This document shows positions 7,779 through 12,938 of a stretch of 12,938 nucleotides of DNA, one piece after another. The stretch is from Caldifarciminota bacterium (GTDB lineage: Bacteria; Hydrothermota; Tepidihabitantia; SM23-42): contig DAOVAN010000032.1 of the NCBI GenBank assembly GCA_030671005.1, positions 1-12,938 of the forward strand. Reading direction: 5' to 3'. The position numbers and the translations under genes were made by a program. The notes beneath the pieces were generated by a model. The model was given only the letters and a program-made list of their open reading frames with translations. It made no database searches and had not been told where the DNA came from. The first letter of the stretch is position 1, and each line of letters begins with the position of its first letter.

Positions 7779-9830
7779 TTAAGATGGTTTATCTTCTTTC
7801 TCTTCCTTCGGTGCGTAATGAGAGTATTGCATTGTGTGTATTCCGCGGCCCTGGGTAATCGACCTGAGGTCGGTTGCATAACCAAAAGACTTGGCCAGAG
7901 CCAGGCTTGCGTCGATAATTTTTTCCTGCTTATTGGTTTCAATGTTCTGGATTCTACCCTTACGTGCATTTATGTCATTAATCACATCACCGAGATATCC
8001 CTGGGGTACTATTATCTCCAGCGACATGATCGGCTCCAATAATATTGGTTTTCCTTTGGCAAATGCATCGCGCAGTGCTATCTGGGCAGCTATCTTGAAG
8101 TCCAAATCCGATGAGTCGGTGGGATGATGCTGGCCATCCAGTATTGTCACCGTGATATCGATAATAGGATAGCCATAGTATACACCGACCTCGGCTTGTT
8201 CTTTTATGCCCTTTTCGATTGCCGGCACAAATTGCCGCGGGATCACACCCTCTTTCAGTTTGTTGGTTATGATTATTCCTCTACCCCGCTGTGCGGGTTC
8301 AACCTTGAGTTTCACAACACCATAATGGCCTCGTCCTCCGGTCTGCTTTATGAACCTGGCTTTGGTGGTAACCGACTCGGTAATTGTCTCACGATACGAA
8401 ACCTGTGGTTTGCTGACGTGACACTCAACCCCGAATTCGCGCCTCAAGCGATCCACAATGATCTCAAGGTGTAATTCACCCATGCCGGAGACTATGCGCT
8501 GGGCAGTCTCCTCATCCACCCTTACTTTAAATGTCGGGTCCTCGATCTGGAGATATTTCAACGTATCATCCAGTTTGGCATCATCCATCTTGGTCCTGGG
8601 TTCGAGACTGACGAATATCACCGGTTCCGGGAATTTCATTGATTCAAAGGAAATCGGATGTTTTCTTGAGCAAATTGTATACCCTGTTTTGGATTCACGC
8701 AGTCCAATGACCACCCCGATCTCTCCAACCGTCAGGCTCTTAGCCTCCTCCCTCTTATTGGCATGCATGAGCAACAGCCTGCCAATGCGATCGACTCTGT
8801 CCGGCGGATAGACGAGTACCTTATCACCACCCTCTATTTTCCCCGAGTAAACACGAATGTAGTATATTAAACCAAGGTGTGGATCGGTCTGAGCCTTGAA
8901 CAGGAATGCTGAAAAAGGCGCGTCCACCGAGGGTTCCCTGGTTTCTTCCTGCAGGGTCGCGGGGTTCATTCCCCTGATGGGCGGCACGTCTATCGGTGAT
9001 GGAAGGTAGTCTAACACTGCATCGAGGAGCTTCTGCACACCCATATTCCTCAAAGCCGCACCGCAAAAGACCGGGAAGAAGTGGAGCTTCCGTACTCCCC
9101 TCCTGATCACCGACTTAATCTTGCTGACCGGCACCGAGATCTCACCGAAATAACTCTCGAAAATATCTTCGTCATGTTCAGCCAGGGTCTCTAACATTTC
9201 GGTGCGATACTGCTCGGTCAATGCCCTATACTCTTCTGGTATCTCCTCTTCCCGGAATCTGGTGCCGAGCGTCTCCTCTTCCCAGTATACTGCTTTCTCG
9301 TTTACGATATCAACCAAGCCATAGAATCTATCCTCATCAGCAATCGGTATTTGTAGTATCAATGGCCTCATGGATAACTTCGTCTTCATCTGATGGATAA
9401 CCCGGAAGAAATCGGCACCAACACGATCCATCTTGTTGACAAAAGCGATACGTGGTACACGGTACTTGTCAGCTTGACGCCAGACGGTCTCGGTCTGTGG
9501 TTGAACACCTCCAACCGCACAGAAGATTGCGATCAATCCGTCAAGCACCTTCATGGAACGTTCGACCTCGACTGTAAAATCAACATGGCCAGGCGTGTCA
9601 ATGATATTTAGGCGGTGATCCTTCCAATAGGATATCGTTGCCGCCGAGGTAATCGTAATACCACGTTCACGCTCCTGCGCCATCCAATCCATGGTCGCTG
9701 AACCTTCATCGACCTCGCCCATCTTGCGAATCCTTCCCGAATAGAATAGAATACGCTCCGTGGTCGTCGTCTTTCCCGCATCGATATGCGCTGCGAGACC
9801 AATGTTTCTGATTTTTGTCAGGTCAACCAT
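7779..9830 (-). CDS. fusA: Translation elongation factor G
   Basis: A 683-residue bacterial EF-G, the ribosomal translocase GTPase. The GTP-binding signatures are all intact: P-loop AHIDAGKTT (14-22), switch I RGITI (56-60), switch II DTPGH (78-82) and NKMD (132-135). The downstream domain IV and V blocks are present, for example RGHYGVVKLKVEPAQRGRG and EPIMSLEIIVPQGYLGDV. The C-terminus ends in a short charged tail, KEEKEDKPS. There is no Shine-Dalgarno sequence. Instead TTGACT and TATACT lie immediately upstream, ending 8 nt before the ATG. It follows the rRNA methyltransferase gene on the same strand after 61 nt, and its own promoter sits in that gap. It is separated from the tuf gene at the right end of the window rather than lying beside rpsL-rpsG as in a classical str operon; rpsL and rpsG are not in the window. 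Confidence 0.98.
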   Translation of the reverse strand: MVDLTKIRNIGLAAHIDAGKTTTTERILFYSGRIRKMGEVDEGSATMDWMAQERERGITITSAATISYWKDHRLNIIDTPGHVDFTVEVERSMKVLDGLIAIFCAVGGVQPQTETVWRQADKYRVPRIAFVNKMDRVGADFFRVIHQMKTKLSMRPLILQIPIADEDRFYGLVDIVNEKAVYWEEETLGTRFREEEIPEEYRALTEQYRTEMLETLAEHDEDIFESYFGEISVPVSKIKSVIRRGVRKLHFFPVFCGAALRNMGVQKLLDAVLDYLPSPIDVPPIRGMNPATLQEETREPSVDAPFSAFLFKAQTDPHLGLIYYIRVYSGKIEGGDKVLVYPPDRVDRIGRLLLMHANKREEAKSLTVGEIGVVIGLRESKTGYTICSRKHPISFESMKFPEPVIFVSLEPRTKMDDAKLDDTLKYLQIEDPTFKVRVDEETAQRIVSGMGELHLEIIVDRLRREFGVECHVSKPQVSYRETITESVTTKARFIKQTGGRGHYGVVKLKVEPAQRGRGIIITNKLKEGVIPRQFVPAIEKGIKEQAEVGVYYGYPIIDITVTILDGQHHPTDSSDLDFKIAAQIALRDAFAKGKPILLEPIMSLEIIVPQGYLGDVINDINARKGRIQNIETNKQEKIIDASLALAKSFGYATDLRSITQGRGIHTMQYSHYAPKEEKEDKPS

Positions 9831-9838
9831 AGTTGTCT

Positions 9839-9866
9839 AGTATAGCAATATATCTTTAATAGTCAA
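9839..9866 (-). promoter_or_regulatory. fusA promoter with extended -10, almost abutting the start codon
   Basis: On the minus strand, TTGACT (9861-9866) is followed after 16 nt by TATACT (9839-9844), with TGC just before the -10 giving an extended -10 element. Only 8 nt (9831-9838) separate the -10 from the fusA ATG. Normal initiation 6-7 nt after the -10 would start the RNA at or within about 2 nt of the start codon. Confidence 0.7.
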
Positions 9867-9891
9867 TTATTTGTGCAATTGGGGTTAGATG

Positions 9892-11265
9892 CTACGGAAC
9901 CCTGCGCTCACGTTTTACTGCTGATTTTATCTCACTACCGTTATACCTTCCGATTGCTATCGGTAGATTCTTGTAGCGCACAATGACAAATCCCTTCTCG
10001 ACACCGGGCACGCTGCCGACCTTTACCAGCTCGCCCTTGAGGAATTTTTTCGTCTGCCACTCCTCCATGTCGACGACATTCTTTGTTGCGTTCAATGCAC
10101 AGAGTTGAACCAGATCATTGTCCGGTTTTATCTCGCGGTGATAGACTTTCCCAAATTCTAACCCCTTACGCGTCGACTTCACGTCCCAGAAGGAAAAGGC
10201 CTCCGGGGTCGAGATAAAACTAGTGTCTCGTTGCTTGAAGATGGCGTAGGGCCTGAATTGCTCTTGACCCACACCAAATCTCTCGACAAAACTGGCTACA
10301 ACCGAGCCGTCGAACTCAATCTTTCCCAGATATTTCATGCGGCCTCTATAGACGCCTCTCTTGGTAATTCTTGCGATGAAAAACGGCGCAGTATCATTGT
10401 CCTGAGGTAATATGCGGGCACAATTCTTGACCCTCTCATCAAAACTTACGCCCTGCCAGTGTGTTATGCCGGGACGGGTTTTCAATTTTTCAATTTCAAT
10501 CGGAAGCAACTCTGCTTCCGTGAACTTCTCCAATAAATATGAAAGCACCATCTCATTCTCTTCAGGCGCAATTGTGCACGTTGAGTAAACCATGGTACCA
10601 CCGGGGCGCAGTGCCCTGAACCCAGACATGACAAGACCAATCTGGAGTCTCGACATACGCTCAATATTTTTGTGGCCCCAATGGGACAACACTGCCTTCG
10701 ATTTCCTGATTGTACCTTCGGCACTGCAGGGTGCGTCGATCAACACGCGGTCGAAATAATCGGAGAACACCCGGTGCGCCTTTTGGCCGCTTATACTTAT
10801 CACAACCTCATTCATCAATCCGCATCGCTTGATGTTGTGAATCAATCCCCTCATACGCTTACGGTTGACATCATTAGCCACGAGCAAACCCTTATTATCC
10901 ATCATCTGTGCGATCTGGGTCGTCTTTGAACCAGGTGCTGCGCACAGATCCATTACCACTTCTCCTGGCTGCGGATCGAGTAGGATCACCGGCAGCATCG
11001 AGGCTACTTCCTGGACATAAATCAAGCCCAGGTTATGCGTCATATGATTTCCCAGGCGATACTTACCCTCCAAACAGAATCCATCACGATAAAACGGCAA
11101 TTGTCGCAGGCTCAAATCATTAAGCAACGACAGTATCTTTTCCCTTTTCGCCTTGAGTGTGTTTATACGCAGTGACGGGATGAGCGGTTTCTTTATATAC
11201 TGCATGAAAAGAGCGAAATCGGGCATTATCGACGCATACCGTGAGTATAGCTTTTCAATTTTCAT
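9892..11265 (-). CDS. rsmF: RsmF-like 16S rRNA (cytosine-C5)-methyltransferase (NOL1/NOP2/Sun family)
   Basis: A 457-residue SAM-dependent RNA m5C methyltransferase. The SAM motif is DLCAAPGSKT (106-115). Both family cysteines are present: C180 in DAPCSAEGT (the nucleophile-releasing site in motif IV) and C230 in YSTCTIAPEENE (the attacking cysteine in motif VI). The N-terminus is short, without the NusB-like domain of RsmB. The C-terminal 150 residues, rich in beta-prone segments such as VKVGSVPGVEKGFVIVRYK, resemble the PUA-like extension of RsmF. The exact target cytosine cannot be read from sequence. The gene lies upstream of fusA on the same strand, which fits a ribosome-related unit. 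It diverges from egsA across a 108-nt gap containing promoters for both. No Shine-Dalgarno sequence precedes the ATG. Confidence 0.92.
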   Translation of the reverse strand: MKIEKLYSRYASIMPDFALFMQYIKKPLIPSLRINTLKAKREKILSLLNDLSLRQLPFYRDGFCLEGKYRLGNHMTHNLGLIYVQEVASMLPVILLDPQPGEVVMDLCAAPGSKTTQIAQMMDNKGLLVANDVNRKRMRGLIHNIKRCGLMNEVVISISGQKAHRVFSDYFDRVLIDAPCSAEGTIRKSKAVLSHWGHKNIERMSRLQIGLVMSGFRALRPGGTMVYSTCTIAPEENEMVLSYLLEKFTEAELLPIEIEKLKTRPGITHWQGVSFDERVKNCARILPQDNDTAPFFIARITKRGVYRGRMKYLGKIEFDGSVVASFVERFGVGQEQFRPYAIFKQRDTSFISTPEAFSFWDVKSTRKGLEFGKVYHREIKPDNDLVQLCALNATKNVVDMEEWQTKKFLKGELVKVGSVPGVEKGFVIVRYKNLPIAIGRYNGSEIKSAVKRERRVP

Positions 11266-11270
11266 AGGTT

Positions 11271-11300
11271 ATTATATAGTTGAAATTGGAAAAAAGTCAA
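11271..11300 (-). promoter_or_regulatory. Promoter of the rRNA methyltransferase gene, leaderless spacing
   Basis: On the minus strand TTGACT (11295-11300) is followed by TATATA after 16 nt (11273-11278), overlapping a perfect TATAAT after 18 nt (11271-11276). Only 5 nt (11266-11270) separate TATAAT from the ATG, so a transcript from this -10 would have essentially no leader. Confidence 0.65.
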
Positions 11301-11339
11301 CCGAAAAAAAATGTAGTCTCATCGTAGTAAATCATTCTA

Positions 11340-11367
11340 TTGACTAACAGTTGAATTTCTGTAATCT
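11340..11367 (+). promoter_or_regulatory. Likely egsA promoter, leaderless spacing
   Basis: TTGACT at 11340-11345 is followed after 16 nt by TAATCT (11362-11367), which keeps the first, second and last -10 bases. Six nucleotides then lead to the ATG at 11374. The -10 is poor, but the -35 word and its distance to the ATG (28 nt) match the two minus-strand promoters nearby (29 and 30 nt). Confidence 0.5.
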
Positions 11368-11373
11368 TAGCAG

Positions 11374-12432
11374 ATGCAAGGTAAAACACAAACTACACTA
11401 CCACAATTTATTGAGATAGGAACAAAGAAGATCAAAAATCTGAATGGAATATTCAAAAACCACAATGTGGCCTGTAAGGAAGTATTACTCCTATGCGATG
11501 ATACAACGCTGCGCATTGGCGGCCATGACATAGAGCTCATCCTACAGAAGCAAAATATCGGGGTCTCTAATCACCTGGTCCAGAACAGCGATGATGGAAC
11601 CATTGTCAGTGTCAGAGAAGTAATAAGAAGGAATGCCCCCGACCTGGTAATCGGTTTTGGTGGAGGAAAGGTATTAGATGTTGCGAAGCTTGCCGCCGCC
11701 AAAAACAATACGAGGTTCATCAGTATCCCCACCACTGTCTCCAATGACGGGCTCGCCTCGCCGGTCTCAGTGATAAAAGACTCTAACAACATTCCAATCA
11801 GTCATATCACTAGACCCCCATACGGAGTAATTGTCGACATAGATGTAGTAAGACAAGCACCGGCGCGCCACCTGAAGGCTGGGGTCGGTGACCTATTGTC
11901 TAATCTCTCCGCGGTCTTCGACGTCCGACTCGGCCATGAAAGAAAATCTGAAAAGATCGACACGAACGCACTCGATCTAGCCGAGGTCGGTGCAAGGAGG
12001 CTCTTGGAATCACAACAATACGACATGAGCAGCGCGGCGTTTCTTCAGAATCTAACACAAGGACTCATCAAGAGCGGTTTTGCAATGTGCATCTTCGGTA
12101 CATCACGACCGGCTAGCGGTAGTGAACACAAGATCAGTCATTCAATCGATCACCACTTTCCACCAAGCAGGGGCCTACATGGCGAACAGGTAGGGATTGC
12201 CGCATTATTCACCATGGTCTTACAAAAAAATTGGTATCTGGAAGCGGTGAAGAAATTCTATGAGAAGATCGGTTTCCCATGCAAGCTGAGTTATCTTAAC
12301 CTCAGTCGAGATGATTTCACTGAAGCGGTGCTTAACGCAACGAAAATCAGGCCCGAGCGATACACGATCCTCGAGGACATCACGCCAATCGATGAAGATA
12401 TTCGGAGAGCATTAAAGAAAGTAAATCTCTAG
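11374..12432 (+). CDS. egsA: sn-Glycerol-1-phosphate dehydrogenase, archaeal EgsA type
   Basis: A 352-residue member of the glycerol-1-phosphate dehydrogenase family, which reduces dihydroxyacetone phosphate to sn-glycerol-1-phosphate, the backbone stereoisomer of archaeal lipids. The nucleotide motif is GFGGGKVLDVAK (94-105), followed by ISIPTTVSNDGLASP (116-130). The metal ligands expected for the family are visible: D173 in AGVGDLLSN, H252 in SRPASGSEHKISH and H269 in GLHGEQVG. These words, together with KIRPERYTILE near the C-terminus, resemble archaeal EgsA more than the bacterial AraM branch, a judgement from remembered motifs. The ATG at 11374 lacks a Shine-Dalgarno sequence and follows a promoter-like TTGACT element. 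No other ether-lipid genes (geranylgeranylglyceryl phosphate synthase, digeranylgeranylglyceryl phosphate synthase) are in the window, so the use of the product is unknown. Confidence 0.92.
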   Translation: MQGKTQTTLPQFIEIGTKKIKNLNGIFKNHNVACKEVLLLCDDTTLRIGGHDIELILQKQNIGVSNHLVQNSDDGTIVSVREVIRRNAPDLVIGFGGGKVLDVAKLAAAKNNTRFISIPTTVSNDGLASPVSVIKDSNNIPISHITRPPYGVIVDIDVVRQAPARHLKAGVGDLLSNLSAVFDVRLGHERKSEKIDTNALDLAEVGARRLLESQQYDMSSAAFLQNLTQGLIKSGFAMCIFGTSRPASGSEHKISHSIDHHFPPSRGLHGEQVGIAALFTMVLQKNWYLEAVKKFYEKIGFPCKLSYLNLSRDDFTEAVLNATKIRPERYTILEDITPIDEDIRRALKKVNL

Positions 12433-12646
12433 AAATAGAGCATATTTTCGATTCTGCAAAAAATCCTCTAAATACGGACTTTTTCCAGCAGGTCAATGAA
12501 ACTACTTCCCTTCAACAAAATCACGGTTAACCTCCTGTACTCCTGGCAGCACAATCATTTGTATCAGAAAATAAGGATAGTTTACACTATGCCCCATTGA
12601 CAAAATAGGTTTTATTTATATAATAATAGTCTGTATAAATTTGAGT
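12433..12646. other. Intergenic stretch before the tRNA-tuf unit
   Basis: This roughly 210-nt gap holds no supported gene. It contains an 8-nt palindrome GGTTAACC (12525-12532) and, at its right end, the tRNA-tuf promoter. On the minus strand a good AGGAGG (12531-12536) stands 6 nt before a GTG that opens only 18 codons (12468-12524), which is too short to call. No terminator hairpin was found after egsA. Confidence 0.6.
12597..12624 (+). promoter_or_regulatory. Consensus promoter for the tRNA-Thr-tuf transcript
   Basis: A perfect TTGACA (12597-12602), a 16-nt spacer and a perfect TATAAT (12619-12624) precede the tRNA region. Transcription would begin near 12631, so the transcript would include the half-tRNA, tRNA-Thr and probably tuf. 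A full-consensus promoter fits stable RNA and elongation-factor genes. Confidence 0.8.
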
Positions 12647-12677
12647 GCCCATGTGGCTCAGATGGAGGAGCAACCCG
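12647..12677 (+). pseudogene. 5' half of a second tRNA (pseudo-tRNA)
   Basis: Bases 12647-12672 have a textbook tRNA 5' half: a 7-nt acceptor strand GCCCATG, T8 and G9, D-stem GCTC/GAGC with the loop AGATGGAG carrying the GG pair, and A26. ACCCG (12673-12677) could be the start of an anticodon stem, but no closing strand, anticodon loop with T33 or T-arm follows before tRNA-Thr begins at 12692. It is therefore truncated. It differs from tRNA-Thr in its acceptor strand, so it is not a simple copy of it. Confidence 0.65.
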
Positions 12678-12691
12678 CACCAGGTTTATAT

Positions 12692-12764
12692 GCCTGGATA
12701 GCTCAGTCGGCAGAGCACGTCCTTGGTAAGGACGAGGTCGTGGGTTCAACTCCCACTCCAGGCT
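12692..12764 (+). tRNA. trnT: tRNA-Thr (anticodon GGT)
   Basis: A complete 73-nt cloverleaf. Acceptor GCCTGGA pairs with TCCAGGC, D-stem GCTC with GAGC, anticodon stem CGTCC with GGACG around TTGGTAA (anticodon GGT at 12725-12727), and T-stem GTGGG with CCCAC around TTCAACT. G1-C72, C2-G71 and the GGU anticodon match known threonyl identity elements. The discriminator is T, where bacterial tRNA-Thr more often has A. CCA is not encoded and would be added after transcription. A threonine tRNA directly upstream of tuf is a common bacterial arrangement. Confidence 0.97.
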
Positions 12765-12802
12765 TTGTCATAGAACGGGACATGGGTTCAATGATACAGG
12801 TT

Positions 12803-12809
12803 AAGGAGG
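12803..12809 (+). promoter_or_regulatory. Shine-Dalgarno sequence of tuf
   Basis: AAGGAGG lies 6 nt before the ATG at 12816. It is the one strong canonical ribosome binding site among the complete starts in the window and fixes the tuf start. It also shows that this organism uses Shine-Dalgarno initiation when a leader exists. Confidence 0.9.
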
Positions 12810-12815
12810 CTTGAT

Positions 12816-12938
12816 ATGGCGAAGCAAAAGTTTGAGCGGACGAAGCCGCATGTTAACATTGGGACGATTGGTCATGTGGATCATGGTAAGACGGCGTTGA
12901 CTTCGGGGATTACGAAGGCATTAGAGAAGAAGGGTTTA
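12816..12938 (+). CDS. tuf: Elongation factor Tu, 5' end only
   Basis: The first 41 codons of EF-Tu, which runs off the window. The product begins MAKQKFERTKPHVNIGTIGH and carries the intact P-loop GHVDHGKT (19-26), followed by ALTSGITKAL. EF-Tu delivers aminoacyl-tRNA to the ribosome as a GTP complex. The gene is probably co-transcribed with tRNA-Thr from the consensus promoter at 12597. Codon choice in this short piece leans to G- and T-ending codons (four of five threonines are ACG, all three isoleucines ATT), unlike the C-rich choices in the genes to the left. Confidence 0.96.
   Translation, partial: MAKQKFERTKPHVNIGTIGHVDHGKTALTSGITKALEKKGL

Noticed and set aside
12453..12475. Intrinsic terminator after egsA
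   Set aside because: Only short A/T-only pairing is possible and there is no GC-rich stem followed by a T-run.
12647..12787. A tRNA interrupted by an intron or by another tRNA
   Set aside because: The acceptor arms can pair, but no anticodon loop or proper T-arm for the outer tRNA exists on the 3' side; TTCAATG at 12786-12792 is not flanked by pairing stems.
1..12938. CRISPR array, transposase, integrase or attachment site
   Set aside because: No regularly spaced direct repeats and no recombinase-like protein were seen; the foldback element at 6513-6770 carries no coding capacity.

Overview
The window comes from a bacterium, probably an anaerobe from an uncultured lineage. The bacterial signs are a bacterial EF-G, an EF-Tu start preceded by a canonical AAGGAGG ribosome binding site, the common tRNA-Thr-to-tuf order, an RsmF-type rRNA methyltransferase and sigma70-like promoters. 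The anaerobic sign is a large iron-sulfur flavoenzyme operon with ferredoxin and NAD(P)H modules. An archaeal-type glycerol-1-phosphate dehydrogenase is consistent with FCB-group or WOR-3-like lineages, but the taxonomic placement is inference.

Positions 2-6469 (+) hold five overlapping genes: a NuoE-like subunit (5' end outside the window), a NuoF/HydB-like subunit, a NuoG-like subunit, an NfnA-like subunit and an NfnB/GltD-like subunit. Together they encode a soluble complex with about 13 iron-sulfur clusters, one FMN and two FADs. The layout resembles the Sporomusa-type transhydrogenase Stn. In Stn the NuoG-like and GltD-like parts are one polypeptide; here they are separate and an NfnA-like subunit lies between them. 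The likely role is to link NADH, NADPH and ferredoxin pools. There is no hydrogenase H-cluster domain and no visible molybdenum ligand.

Positions 6470-6786, between convergent genes, hold an AT-rich foldback element with several nested inverted repeats. On the minus strand follow a PhzF-family protein (6787-7662), EF-G (7779-9830) and an RsmF-like 16S rRNA m5C methyltransferase (9892-11265).

The rRNA methyltransferase gene diverges from an egsA-like glycerol-1-phosphate dehydrogenase gene (11374-12432, +). In front of fusA, the methyltransferase gene and egsA there is a TTGACT box with a -10-like element ending only 5-8 nt before the start codon and no Shine-Dalgarno sequence. These three mRNAs are therefore probably leaderless or nearly so.

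The right end (12433-12938) holds a consensus promoter, a 5' half of a second tRNA, an intact tRNA-Thr(GGT) and the first 41 codons of tuf.
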